DNA of 64,000 nucleotides from Chamaecyparis obtusa (GCA_027943335.1 BSBK01002933.1:853501-917500), one strand, 5' to 3'. Counted from the stretch's first letter, positions 22,518 through 35,120 are shown. Numbers and translations are program-made. The notes: generated by a model from the sequence alone, not told the origin.

Positions 22518-23229
22518 CCATCTGAGACACTTGGCAATTTTTGGAAGGCATTTTTTTCTCTAGTCCAATTTTTATGCTTAATGCTTAGGATAGTTATTAG
22601 AAGTTAGTAGAATTTACTTTCAAGTAAGACAATTTTACGAAGTTAGTTGTTGAAGCCCTGCGTGGTTATTTATGCAAAAACTTTAAGCTATTTATGGGTT
22701 CGGCTCTCTGAGTTTGAGAGAAATTATTTTCTAAAAACTTTACTTCAAGTTTTTCAGAATACTGATATTACAGAATGTATGGAATATCTTATGGTGTTAC
22801 ATATATGTCTAAGCTTTTTAAATGATAAATATTATTGTTTATCTGATGTGATTTATTTTCTTGTGGAAATAAGTTGTGTTGAATGAAGCTTAGCTATGAT
22901 ATAAATGAATTATATGCTTAGAGGTGACAGAGAGAATTGTTATTGAAGTTCAGATTTAACAAATTCAAAATTTGAAATTGTGATAGAAGTAGACATTTAC
23001 TCTAAAATTTGCACATTCTTTTTCATGTTGACGGACTAAATGTTTCTCCTTAAGTGTTTTCTGGTGAAAAGCACACATGATGTTATTTTTCTATGCTTGA
23101 TAAGAATGTATTGAAAATCTTTCTAGAAGGTAGCTACACCTTGTAATTTGCAGAGAGTTGGCTTTTAGCAACTCATTTGTTAGTGTTAAGATTATTCTCT
23201 TTTCATTCTTTAAAGTGGTTTAAAATTGA
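22518..23229. other. AT-rich spacer between convergent genes A and B
   Basis: No credible frame. It probably holds the 3' non-coding ends of both genes. No terminal inverted repeat or LTR edge was found. Confidence 0.4.
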
Positions 23230-26055
23230 TTTAAAGGAAAGGGAAAAAAATGTATGCTAACACACTAAAGGAATATATTTGTTGTAGCCTGGGCCAAACA
23301 TTGTCATTTTAGCCTTTATCAGATTTGTTTTACCCTTGAAGAAACCCCAAGTGGTACTAATCAGCTCAATTTTCTCCCCAACCTCAGTAACTACCTTTGG
23401 GATGTCTTTTCAATGAGGTTGCAGTGCCTCTAATTTATCAAACAAGGTACTTCTTCCAGACCACACATTAAAAAGTGGCTCCAATGTAGCCACTACATCC
23501 TTTACATTCTCACTAGTCTTCTACAACACAATACATGATTGATGGACTGAGTCTATTTTCTCCTTGATCCTTTCACACCTATTTTGCATAATATCAAAGA
23601 TGGCCTTTAAGGCTATATCAATTTTTCTTTTCTCTGACTCATCTATTACCTTATCAGAAGACTTTGCCACTGATTTCTCTACAGCCTCAATTTGTAAAAC
23701 TGGAGGGGGAGCTACCTTAGAAGCTTTTTCAAGCTTAGCTTTCAATTCTTCTAGTTCCTCTTCCAAGTCCTTAATTTGCATCAACCCCTTGTCTCTGTCC
23801 TTTTCTATAGTTATTGAACTCTCAAACAATCTAGCATACCTATTTGACAGTTGGGTTGTCTTGGCTTCATTCAAATGAGAAAAATGTGTCACAATGTTTG
23901 ATACCTCAAGATCACTGGTGTTTTGGACACTCCAGATGATATTTTCCCCTTCCATTTTGTCCTTTATGCTAACTAGGGATGGATTTTGGGTTATTGGTGC
24001 TATGGACCACATTGCTAAGGCTTGGAACTTGGGATCATAATCACTTCCCCTGATCATATCTCCAATATGAGCATCATAGGATAGGCTACCTTCAGGTTTC
24101 TTTTTGATCTAATCAATGATGAATGCTAATGTCAAATCCCATCTAGGCACTAAAGTTGAAGCTTTATCTATTATTTTCCTCTATTTCTTTTCTTTGGAGG
24201 GCCCACCTACCTCAAGTTTCTACCTCTTTTGTGGTGGTTCAGAGACATCCTCTGCCTCTGGTGAGTCTTGAGTGATATCAATGATAGGGGGGGTCATTGG
24301 CTTGAGGTGGACTATCACCTTCTTGTGACTCATCAATATACTCTTCATACTCAAAAGAAGAGTAACCTTTCTCTACATCCAATTTCTCCTTGAGTTGTCC
24401 CTCTAGCTAACTAGATAGGGTACCATGCATCTCAATCATTCTATCAATTCTCTTTAAATAAGGAAGATCAGGGAAGAAACCTCCAAAGGCTATTTTAGCC
24501 TTTTTTATTTGAGCCTCTAATCTCAACAAATCATAGAATTTGGTAAGCCTTCTACCAATCTCATCTCCATCCATCATATTCTTATAACATCCTCTTCATC
24601 ACACCCCTCATGTTCCCTAATTGTACCAATGTTGGTAATCAAAGTCATTCTGGCAGTCCTAATAAAATTCTCAAAGTCCACATACCTGTAGATACCAGAG
24701 GTCATCTTGAAATGGTTCAACCATGAACTGAGCTGTGGTAGTGCCCTCTTACCAATCAGGAAGTTTCCTACCCTAAACTATCATGGTGTGAAAGTGCCCT
24801 TCCTATGGGGTGTCAAGTGCTCCTTGTCAGTCAAAATCAGCTGCCAAAGGAATTCTAACTGATAAACTCTTGGAGGCACATATTTTGGTAGCAAATGTGG
24901 GGGCTGTGGGCATCCATATACTTTGATTAATGTAAATTTCTCACCCAAGTAAAAATAACCCCAATTATGGCATGCTTTCCACTTATCTTCATATTGTTGG
25001 GGCCTAAGTAGCCTCAAAACCCTAACTGGTAACCTTGTGATATTTATCCCCAACATTTTCAAAATTGGGAAAACTATCCAATTTTGAAAAACATAGAAGT
25101 CACATTCATTGGAGGTGTAATTCCACACCCTCAACCAATATTGTACTGGATTAGGTTGACCTTCAAACATAATCCAAGGATTCAACATTTTCACATTCAA
25201 ACTATTAATATTAAATTATAGAATTAAGTGCATTAGAAGGGAATAATGCATGAACCTTGTGGGCCTCTTGTTTTTCTTAATCATTATTAAGCCTTCATGC
25301 ATTCTATCAATTACATAATGGATATATTCATAGTCTGTATTAGCATGGGAATTCTGAATGTCCCAAATAATCATTAATAGGTCTACTCACAACATCTTTG
25401 CATCTCCATCCATCCCTAAAACTCTACACAATCCATGGAATAGAAACTTCATATAGAAGTTGAGGGACTTAAACTTGTAAGGAGCATTCATGTGTGTTGG
25501 GAGAGGGGCAATGCATTTTCCAGTCTTAGGGATATGTCTGACCATCTGGCTTTTCACTAGTCCTACTTGACTCGTATATTTCTACTTTTCCTTTTTTAGG
25601 TCTATCTCTGTGGAGGATGAAGAATAGAAATCAAAAGCCTTCATGAAAGACCCCCTGTCCAGAGTTACTAGGCCTAACTGGTCATTTTTCCTGATAGTCT
25701 TTGAGATGGGGTCATACAGCCTAGGTAGTTCAATAATGAGGTCAACATCTAAGAAAACATCAAGGACAATTAGCTTAGCCATGCCTAAAACCCATGCATT
25801 GCAACTTGGGATAGCTTTACTTCTATTATTGTAGAAATATGTAAAGATAGTGTAACCTATGCCTGATGGAGTGACAGGATCCCTACAATTTTCCATCAAA
25901 TCTTTGAAAGCCTCATCACTAGCCTTTTTGTTCTGATTTGAACCAGGGAGCAATCTGACAAATTCCTCTGAGTAGTTGGGCTTTCCTGTATCCTTGCCAC
26001 CCTGTTCCACGGCTTCCCCACTAGATGATGCCTGACTTGATTCTGGCTAGCTCAT
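23230..26055 (-). pseudogene. gene B: about 920-codon decayed gene, unknown family, related to gene A
   Basis: The start is MS-stop-PESSQASSSGEAVEQ at 26055. The minus frame keeps one register over 26055 to about 24545 and again over 24057 to about 23230; in between two compensating frameshifts occur (near 24530 and in a run of G around 24288). Blocks: GYTIFTYFYNNRSKAIPSC, AKLIVLDVFLDVDLIIELPR, NPVQYWLRVWNYTSNECDF, ITRLPVRVLRLLRPQQYED, FTLIKVYGCPQPPHLLPKY, then a Glu/Lys-rich coiled-coil region (about 23620-23860). Many stops are TAG where related wording suggests Gln. The block VYGC...LPKYVPPRVYQLEFLWQL parallels VYGC...LPRFYLDDVILMELC in gene A. Product unknown; no catalytic motif is recognised. 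Confidence 0.6.
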
Positions 26056-26529
26056 CTTTGCAATTTTGGATACCTCTAAATTTTGCAAATTCTTTTATGA
26101 ACACTCAGCTCTGCAACTTTTCTCTTTAACTTACTTAGAAATCTTAATTGCTCTGAAATCTCAAATGCTCTTCTGAAGATTGTTAAGTGTAAATGCAAGA
26201 ATGTCTCATTAATATAACCTTGATCATGTAATGCATAGGATTTATCAAGATCACTGCAATCTTCTTTCTATCATCTTAGCATTCAAATCCATGTAACACC
26301 AAATTTTAAAAATGGCTAGTAGTAATGTAAGATGTTGATAGCTTATATTTAAAAATTGCAGAGAGAGAAAATGAATGATTACTATGTCATTGTCAAAAAA
26401 CCCTTGAGTACTGACAAAAACCTCGATCATGATCTTATTAGCTAGCTTTTACACTTTATCCATCCTGGTAGAGTACCTTTCCACATAATCAACAGCTCTT
26501 TTTCCTCTTTCATTAATGCGAACTTAACT
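26056..26529. other. presumed upstream region of gene B
   Basis: AT-rich, no frame. It would hold the leader and promoter of gene B on the minus strand; no clear TATA motif can be singled out. Confidence 0.35.
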
Positions 26530-28170
26530 CAAGTCTTTTGGAGATTCAGTGACTGAAAGACTTCTCTTATTCTCGAAAAGATTTTCTTAACTCTAAGTTA
26601 ATTTGGAGATCAAGTGACTGAAGGATTGGCATGATCTCATAATATCTTCTTGACCCATGGTTCTATTTGGAGATCTAGCGACCACCGTCAGATCTGATTT
26701 GCATCTACGGTCTTCATACAATCTCCAATTCTTTAACTCTAACTTCACTTGATTCCACGATCTAGGGACTGAGAGCTTTCTCTGAATCTCCAGATCTTTA
26801 ACTTAACCTTACTCTTTCTCAGAGATTCAATGACTGAATGTATTCTCGTAATCTCTTAATATCTTCTTAACTTTAGTTTAGATTATGAGATTTGGAGATT
26901 GAAAGCTATTCACCGAATTGCTAGATTTTCATACTAAACTATGGTTACTTTATGAGAAGAGGCAATTGAAGGATTCACGTAATCTCATAACCCATCTCTT
27001 AACTTGTTGTTTATCTAGATATTCAGTGACAAAAAAAATTCTCGCAATCTCCAGATTATTTCATTAACTTTGGTTATCTCACGAGATTCAGCGACTGAAA
27101 GCATTACTCGCACAATCTCTAAATGAAAACCTTAACTCGACTTTAACCTCAAGATCTAGTAACTACTGTGTTTTCATGATCTCTAAAATATTATATTAAC
27201 CTTGGTTATATTGGGAGACTCAATGAGCACCATTATCTCTAAATTTCTAAATGAAATCCTTAACCTTAGTTCTTTTCTGAGATCACACGCTGACCATTGA
27301 TCTTCATCTTTATCAATGGCTATCACTAAATTGCTGGATGTTTAATAACTCTACCAATTTATCTTGAGATTCAGCGATAGTCTTTAGTCACTCATTCGCT
27401 GAATGGAAAAACCATTATCCTATCATCTTTTCCCTTTGTCACTAGATAAAAAAACCTCTAAGTCTTACCTTAATGAGATTAAGCGAACACTGTGTTTGCT
27501 GAATCACTGAATATCTTATGCTTAACCACTAAGTCTTGGAGATTGAGCAAATACTGTGTTTGTTGAATCCATTATTCACCACAGAGTTAAAATTGAGATA
27601 TAATACTAACCGTTGATCAAGATCATCATCTACGATTGTCGCTAAATCGTTGGATGTTTTAGGGCTTTACTACTTTATCATGAGATTGAGCAAATACCTT
27701 TATTTGCTAAGTCATTGAATGACTTAAATCTTAGCTCTCAATCATATCCAGAGAACACGCAGCTGAAAAGACTTTACCATTTTAAACACCCTTATCACTG
27801 AATCGCCATACATATTATCAACTACACAATCTATCCTGAGATTAAAAAACCATCATTGATCAAGACATTCATCAATGACTATCGCTTAATCACTGAATAT
27901 TATAGGACTTAGCCATTTAATCAAGTGAATGGGAGATAACTATTGTGCTGGGTCACCAGACATTCAGAGGAAACCACCAAAAATCATGTGAATCTGAGAT
28001 TGCATTATCGTCGGATCGCCAGATCAAATCACTAACTAACAATTTAAATCTAGAGATTAAGCGACTGAGTAACACATAACCAAGAACCAGGGCTTTGTCG
28101 CTGAATCACCAAATGTTTGAAGATTAACAAATTTGTTATGAGATTAAGCAAACACTAAGTAAGATAAAGA
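26530..28170. repeat. diverged tandem array of about 66-bp units
   Basis: The core GAGATTCAGCGACTGAA recurs with changes at about 26541, 26610, 26672, 26756, 26820, 26887, 26958, 27015, 27084, 27150, 27214, 27280, 27363, 27474, 27540, 27680, 27837, 27990, 28050 and 28137. Most neighbouring spacings are 57-71 bp; a few are doubled or stretched. Between cores lie TTCTCG-AATCTC and TTAACT(T/C)-rich segments. The order is roughly kept, so this is an old minisatellite-like array rather than chance. It is non-coding on both strands as far as I can see. Confidence 0.75.
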
Positions 28171-28439
28171 CCATATGCATATATGACCCTTTAAGTGCCT
28201 CAAAAAGTAACTTAGAAATATAAAGATCTAGGGCACACTTAGGGTATTTTCGAAAATAGAAACCCTATTAAGGGCAAAAAGACCTAGGGAAAGAATACGT
28301 GGACATTTTTCCATTTGGTGAACTCAACATTCAAAACTTTTAATAGGAAAATTTCTTGTAGACTCATGAAAAGGTTGATACATAGACAAGATTTGGAAGC
28401 CAACAAGACTAGAAATGAGATTTTTAGAAAAACCCTAAA

Positions 28440-28910
28440 ATTCACCACTCCAACACCTCATTCATGAGCCGCATGAATGTGTTTGGTCCATTGGTAATCC
28501 CAAAAGAGATGACTAACCACTCATAAAATCTCTCCTTTGTCTTGAAGGTTGTCTTCCATTCATCTCCTTCTCTACTCCGAATTTAGTGATATCCACTCTT
28601 TAGGTCTATCTTTGTGAAGTACTCAGCTCTACTCAAGAAACCCACAATGTCATCCATCCTTGGAAAAGGAAACCTATACTTGATAGCGATCTTATTGATA
28701 GCCTGAGAATTTGTAGGCATCCTCCATTATCTATTTTTATTTTGTGCTAGTACTACTAGTACAATACATGGACTCAAAATCTCTTGAATCAACCCCTTAT
28801 GCAACAAATCTTGCAGTTGTCTATTCAATTCTTCACTCTCTACTGGAGTCATCCTATGGGATGCCTTATTTGGTAAACTAGCCCCATGAATCAATTCCAT
28901 TTGATGAATA
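28440..28910 (-). pseudogene. G2 gypsy reverse transcriptase, downstream part
   Basis: On minus the translation runs IHQMELIHGASLPNKASHRM, VESEELNRQLQDLLHKGLIQ, WRMPTNSQAINKIAIKYRFP, FPRMDDIVGF, AEYFTKIDLKSGYH and [20 protein letters not shown]: the first half of a chromovirus-like Ty3 RT up to just before the catalytic Y-x-D-D, where it stops at about 28447. At least two in-frame stops are present. It continues the pol of G2, whose upstream part lies at 36575-38536 beyond copia-2. Sequence left of 28440 is unrelated, so the rest of pol and the 3' LTR are missing. Confidence 0.8.
28793..28910. repeat. left copy of the 118-bp duplication flanking copia-2
   Basis: Colinear with 36575-36692 without gaps; about 8 of 118 positions differ by eye. 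Both copies encode the same G2 RT segment. See the right copy and finding. Confidence 0.88.
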
Positions 28911-30371
28911 AGATGAACTACAACTAATTAAGGACCTGATTGAAGAACTTCAAGTGATTAGAGATCACCAAGCACTGAATTGTTATGTAAGATAATTGAA
29001 TCAATCTATATGTTGTCATTGATGTCAACTAGTTTTGACACTACTTATCATGGAGTTGCAAATATCTAACACATCTTTAGAAGAGAAGAGAAAGATGAAG
29101 AATTGAGATATCTACATTGAGGAAGATGGATATGACAGATGAGGATAAGGAATACTCTTGGTAACTTATTGATGAGTCTATGACTTCATATTGTTGACGT
29201 TATTATGTTGCATTAATCTATTTTGAAGTTGGGAGAAAAATGTTACAAAGCAGTGTGGTCGGTTAATAAAGCATTCCAATATACACCAAGCAGTGTAGTG
29301 TATACCGAGCATAGTCTAAACTGAGCTTGTGTTCACTGATGCATTTCTTTGTTAACTGAGAATGAACAAAAGAACTAAATGATTAGTTTAGCCAGCATAA
29401 ATTGATGAGTGGGAATGCACCTCGTGATCAGAGTAGAAAGATAAAGTTTGTTATACAATGAATGGCTAGAAAAATTCAAGGAAGATCTAAAGGATAGAAT
29501 TGAAAAGTGTTACTAACACATTAGCCGAGGAAGGTTTAAGCGATAAAATCTAATGGATGAGAAGAAAATGGTTTACTTGTCTATTTAAGAGACTAGGGTT
29601 TCATTATGAAACTTATGCTGGAGGAAAGATAAATGCAGAGATATTGTGTGAAAAAGTTTCATGCATGCCTGATTAAACTAGTTAAGGAGAACCGAACTAC
29701 AGAGATTATCGAGCGTCAGAAGGCTCTAACCGAGAGATAGTAAGTTACTAAATATTGTTGAACAAAATTGATATATTGATCAAAGGATTTGAATGAGCAT
29801 AATATAGATCTGTACATCTGCAAGAGAATTTGTATTGTAATCAGATCACCTGCTGTTACAGTTTAACCATTGTAATTAGATAAATCTCTTAACCAAGTAG
29901 ACTTGAAAGTCTTGTAATGTCATTCATAGAATGTACATTTGTTATTCTATCAACCCCATAGTAAATGCTAGTTGGGCGATAATGGTTAGTGTTAAATCCT
30001 CTAACAAGGTCACACCTTACAATGTGTTTTGTAACCTTTAACAGGGTTGGCTCTTTACCGAGCTCACTTTAGAAGAGTGAACAATTTTGGGTTACCAGTC
30101 CTAGGTGGTTTTTTCCTTTACAGGGTTTCCACATTAAATCTCTTGTGTTATGTGTTGATTATGATGATTGTTGGATATCATACTTTACATGTTGCATATT
30201 TGATTTGAATAGTAGTTACTATAAGTTATTAACTGGTAATCGGTAAAAGCACAGACAATTTACTATTCTATGTTATCGAGCTGCAAAAATTTGTTTAAAT
30301 TGTTTTTGGATATACATTTTGTACTTGGGACCATGGATAACTGATTCACCCCCCTCTTAGTTATTATAACT
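28911..30371 (+). repeat. 5' LTR of copia-2
   Basis: 1461 bp. It opens (A)GATGAACTACAACT and ends TTATTATAAC-T, where sister LTRs end TTATTCTAACA. The last 100 bp carry the C-run CACCCCCCTCT typical of the family. Confidence 0.88.
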
Positions 30372-30373
30372 AT

Positions 30374-30385
30374 TGGTATTAGAGC
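30374..30385 (+). promoter_or_regulatory. copia-2 primer binding site (iMet type)
   Basis: TGGTATTAGAGC, 11 of 12 to the iMet primer site, two bases after the LTR. Confidence 0.8.
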
Positions 30386-30437
30386 GTATTGGTTTCTTGG
30401 AATAGAGTTTTAAGGACTTCAGCATAAAGATCACAAA

Positions 30438-31361
30438 ATGTATAAGAGGGATGTGCCAAAGCTGAACAAGGACAACTTTACAATATGGAAAAGTCAAATG
30501 AAATTGCATATATCTGGAATTGGGAATTCTGCCCTCACACTATTAGAGAATGGCTACATTGCATCGCCTACTAGACCTTTGACTCTCAATAAACTAAGAG
30601 ATAGACATGAGCATAACATTACTATGATGGAGATTTTTACTGCTCTGACAGATGTCGAGTTTGAAGATATTAAAGATTGCACTAGTGCTAAGGATATGTG
30701 GGATAAACTTGCTCAAGTTTATAGTGATGATACAAATGTCAAGAGAGCCAGAGCTGAAAGTTTAAGAGGAAGATTTGATGATATGAAGATGAAAGAAAGA
30801 GAAAATATTGTGCAGTACACAAACCGAATAAAGGAGGTAGTTCATGCTATTAGAGGATCTGATGGTGTTATTGATGAAGATACTGTGGTAAGAAAAATTC
30901 TAAGGACTTTATTGCCTATTTATGCAATCAGAATATCTGCAATACATGAAAATAGGTTAGCACCTAACAGTACTCTCACTCTTGATAATCTGATTGGAAA
31001 GCTAACAACTTTTGAACTAAACAACTATGATAATAGTGTTGTACCGACTATTGAATCTACTTTTATGACTTCTCTGAAGATCAGTAAGTCTAGTAGTAGA
31101 AATAATAAGGATGATAGTGATAGAAATACTGATGATGAGCTTGATGAGATTGAAGCTCTTATGGCCAAGAGATTACCTAAAGGAAAATGTAGATATAGAG
31201 GCAAATTACCTTTAGAATGTTTTAACTACAAAGAAGTTGGTCACATTGTTGCTAGATGTCCAAATAGGAAGGAAGATGACAGAAATAAGGACCAATCTGG
31301 TGAAGGAAGCTATGGGAGAAGAGGAAACAAAAGTTACCGACACTACAACAGAGACAACTGA
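30438..31361 (+). CDS. copia-2 Gag, open 307-residue frame
   Basis: The ATG at 30438 follows the LTR by 66 bp and is shared with copia-3 (40177) and copia-4 (60691), all reading MYK then a conserved VPKLNK block. The copia Gag core (UBN2-like) includes MMEIFTALTDVEFEDIKDCT, AESLRGRFDDMKMKE and LDNLIGKLTTFELNNYD. An acidic Ser/Asp stretch precedes the knuckle CFNYKEVGHIVARC, in which the second Cys of C-x2-C is Tyr. The TGA at 31359 lies in the same frame as the protease that follows (31362 on), so the original product was one Gag-Pol and this stop is secondary. It would form the RNA-packaging particle. Confidence 0.8.
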   Translation: MYKRDVPKLNKDNFTIWKSQMKLHISGIGNSALTLLENGYIASPTRPLTLNKLRDRHEHNITMMEIFTALTDVEFEDIKDCTSAKDMWDKLAQVYSDDTNVKRARAESLRGRFDDMKMKERENIVQYTNRIKEVVHAIRGSDGVIDEDTVVRKILRTLLPIYAIRISAIHENRLAPNSTLTLDNLIGKLTTFELNNYDNSVVPTIESTFMTSLKISKSSSRNNKDDSDRNTDDELDEIEALMAKRLPKGKCRYRGKLPLECFNYKEVGHIVARCPNRKEDDRNKDQSGEGSYGRRGNKSYRHYNRDN

Positions 31362-34300
31362 GACAACAATGATAAAGGAAAAAAGGTATGTTACATTGCT
31401 GAAGAGAATGAATCTAATTTTGATTCAGATGATGATGTAGAAGTAGTATTTGTTGCTATGAAGGATGATTATGAGGAAGAAGAAAGGTATGTAGAAACAA
31501 CATTAATTTCTAAGGTTAATAAAAATGATACATGGATCATTGATAGTGGTTGTACACATCACATGACTGGTGATGAAGAAAAATTTGATCATCTTGAGCA
31601 ATATAATGGAGGATTTGTAAAAATGGGTAATGATACACCTTTTATGGTTAGAGGAAAGGGATCCTTACTGATAAATGATAGAATCCAATGCATAAAACTA
31701 TGATTTGCTAAGTGTGGCACAGCTGAACAATTTAGGTCATCGAGTAGCTTTTGAGAGCAAGAAAGTAAAAATATTTGATGATGGAGGAAGACTTGTTGGA
31801 ACAGGAGCACAATCGAAAGGTAATATGTTTTATCTTGATAATGCAAAGTCTTCTTGTTTAATGATGAAAAATGAGGATGCTTGGTCATTGCATAAAAGGT
31901 TATGTCATGTAAACTTTGATAACATGATTAAGATTAGTAAAAATAAAAAGGTTAGAGGTCTGCCTAACTTATTAAAGCCTGATCATGTTATGTGTCATGA
32001 ATGTCAGAAAGGTAAAATGAAAAAATCTAGTTTCAAAAGAAAAGATTATTCAACAAAGAAAATACTTGAGTTGGTTCACACCAACCTATGTGGTCCCATG
32101 AGAACACAGAGTTATTATGGAGATAGATATTTCATTCTTTTTGTTGATGATTACACTAGATTGATGACTGTCATGTTCTTGAAAGAAAAATTAGAGGCAT
32201 TTAAAATGTTCAAGTGGTTTAAAGAAAAAGTAGAGAAAGAGACTGGTAAAGAATTGAAATGCTTAAGATCTAACAGAGGAGGTGAATTTATTTCTGATGA
32301 ATTTACTAACTATTGTAATGAGCATGCTATAAAAAGATAGGTCTCTGCACTGAGAACACCTCAGCAGAATGGAATTGCTAAAAGGAAGAATAGATCAATT
32401 GTTGATTGCACAAGGACACTGATGATAGAGAAAAAAATTTCTCAGACATACTGGAGAGAGGTAGTTAGCACAACTGTTTATGTTTTGAACCAAGTATAGT
32501 TGAATAAGGACACTAACAAAACACCCTATGAGTTATGGTTTGGACACAAACCCATTGTAAGTTATTTCAGAAATTTTTGGAAGTAAATGATTTATTATAA
32601 AAGATGAAAGAAATGGAACATTTGACTCAAAAGGTGATGAAGGGATATTTCTTGGATATTCCACTAAAAGAAAAGCATACAAGTGTCTAAATAAAGTAAC
32701 TAATAAAATGATTGAAAGTGCTAATGTCAGGGTTGATGAGTTTGATGACAAGAATGCAGAAGAAAGCACAAAGGAACCGAAAGACTATGATAGATTCACA
32801 TACATTGAACAACTAGAGTATCTACCAAAGCCGCTGACAGTGACAACCAGTTAGCAGGAAAACAACACCGAGGAACAAGAAAGAGAAACCGACGAGCAGG
32901 AAGGACCTACCGAGAAAGAAAATGAACCTAAACAAGATGAACAAGAAAGAAGAGATCGGATACTTGAAAGATTTGTCAAGAGACATCATCCTGAGAACCA
33001 AATCATTGGTGACAAGAAAGATGGCATACAAACGAGAAGTCAAGACAAGGTACATGCTTAGTTTGTGAATATGAACTGAAAAATGTTAAAGTTGCATTGG
33101 AGAATGAAGAGTGGATAAATGCAATGAATGAAGAGATTGAACAGATAGAGAAAAACAAGACATGGACCTTAGTACCTAGACCTAAGGATAAGAATGTTAT
33201 CGGTACTAAGTGGATCTTTAGAAACAAACTGAATGAAAATGGAGAGGTTACACGGAATAAATCCAAACTAGTATGCAAGGGGTATGCACAGGAGGAAGGA
33301 ATTGATTATGGTGATACCTTTGCACTTGTTGCTAGACTAGAAAGAGTTTGAATGTTACTAGCCTATGCAACACATAAGAAATTTAAAGTTTATCAAATGG
33401 ACGTCAAGTCTGCATTTCTGAATAGGATACTTGAAGAAGAAGTCTACATAGAACAACTAGAAGGGTTTGTAGATCCAGACAAGAAATACATGGTATGTAG
33501 ATTACATAAAGCTTTGTATGGGTTGAAGCAAGCACTGAGAGCCTAGTATGAAAGGCTGCATACTTATTTGTTAAGTATTGGATTTGTTAGAACTAGTGAG
33601 AACAACAATTTGTATATGAAAGGAGATACTAATGATACTATTCTAATTGCTAAAATATTTGTGGATGATATTATCTTTGGAGGAAAAGATCACATATGTA
33701 AATCATTTGCTGATGAGATGAGAAAAGAATTCAAAATGTCTATGTTTGGAGAGATTAAGTTCTTTTTAGGATTGCAGGTTATTCAACAAAGTGATGGGAT
33801 ATTCATCACACAATCCAAGTATATCAAGGAAGTACTGAGAACATTTGGCATGGAAGATGCTAAACCAGTTGGAACACCAATGGTCACAGGCTACAAATTG
33901 ACTAAAGAGGATGAAACTACAGAGGTGAACTAGACATTGTACCAATCTATGATTGGTAAGTTGATGTATGGAGTACATAGTAGACTAGATATAGCACATG
34001 CTGTGGGAATTGTTGCAAGATTTTCTACAAATCCTAGGGAGTCACACATGGTTGCTACAAACAGAATCTTAAGATACCTGAAGAAAAAAAAGGATTATGG
34101 TTTATGGTATCAAAAGGATGGCAAATTTGAACTAAGAGTCTACACCGATGTTGATTGGGCTGAAAATGTGGATGACAGAAAAAGCACAACCGGAGGAGCA
34201 TTTTTCTTCGATGAAAGACTTGTTACTTGGACAAGTAAGAAGTAGTCTTGTATTTCCTAGTCCACTGCCAAAGCAGAGTATGTTGCTGCTGCTACAAACT

Positions 34301-34612
34301 ATTCAAATATTGCATATATTAAGCAAGTGTTGGAAGGAATGAATGAGGTAATCACTGAGCCAATGATTATATATTGTGATAACACTAGTGCTATAAACAT
34401 TTCAAAGAATCTAGTGATGCACTAAAAAAAAAAGCACATATCTATCAAGTATCATTACTTAAGAGAACAAGTATAGGAGACACAAGTGAAGCTAGAATTT
34501 GTTACATCTAAAGAGCAACTTGCAGACATATTTACAAATCCTCTACCGAAAGATACATTTGAATACTTGAGGACTAGACTTGGGGTCTGTCCCTTGTCTA
34601 CCGGTCACTAAT
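31362..34612 (+). pseudogene. copia-2 pol (protease, integrase, RT, RNase H)
   Basis: Protease: TWIIDSGCTHHMTGDEEKFD (about 31533). A deletion near 31690 shifts the frame. Integrase: LHKRLCHVNFDNMIKISKNK, MCHECQKGKMKKSSFK, then the core, where the acidic positions appear as N in HTNLCGP, N in RSNRGGEF and K in GIAKRKN. All three D-D-E residues are therefore replaced. [45 protein letters not shown], IFVDDIIFG. RNase H: YTDVDWAENVDDRKSTTGGA to SKEQLADIFTNPLPKDTFE. Stops include 32338 (TAG), 33349 (TGA), 33547 (TAG), 33934 (TAG) and 34243 (TAG). No functional pol. Confidence 0.85.
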
Positions 34613-35120
34613 GTGATCTAGAGGTTACATCAGCCTAATCTTATTAGAAGATCACTCATGTTGATGCATCATAGTTCACACTTTGGATTTATATCTAAGG
34701 TTGTGAAAGATTTGAGAAAACAGTGACATAATCAGTATACTGAGATACAGTAAATGAACCGGACTACAAAGAGTTACATGGCTACTACAAGAGCTGTATG
34801 GTTTATGTTTTTTCTTTGGCATTATTGTCAAAGGGAGAGATAAATAATATGATAACCGAGGAAAATAGAGGAACATCTATCTAAGGGAGAGACAATCTGA
34901 GAAGATAAAGGGAGAGATAAATAGAAGGAATCTGAGAGCTGCTAAAGATCATATCTCCAGAGGAAAGTCTACAATTGAAATGTTGTCATGTAACATAGTG
35001 ATTAAACATATTAAGCCAAGGGAGAGCTTATACCAAGCTACAACATTTGTTTACAGATTTGTAGAATACATGTTTGGTATGTGTATGGTATACTTCATAT
35101 TGCTTGAGTTTCCATCAATG
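34613..35120. other. non-coding region between copia-2 pol and its 3' LTR
   Basis: Purine-rich, with several AAAGGGAGAGAT-like strings. No coding frame. The same segment exists in copia-3 (44348-44850). Confidence 0.6.

Noticed and set aside
23564..23878. Ser-rich plus-strand frame opposite gene B
   Set aside because: Antisense shadow of the Glu/Lys-rich coiled coil of gene B.
26530..28170. Regularly spaced repeats as a CRISPR array
   Set aside because: Units are diverged, spacing varies from 57 to over 80 bp, spacers are themselves related, and the context is a plant repeat region.
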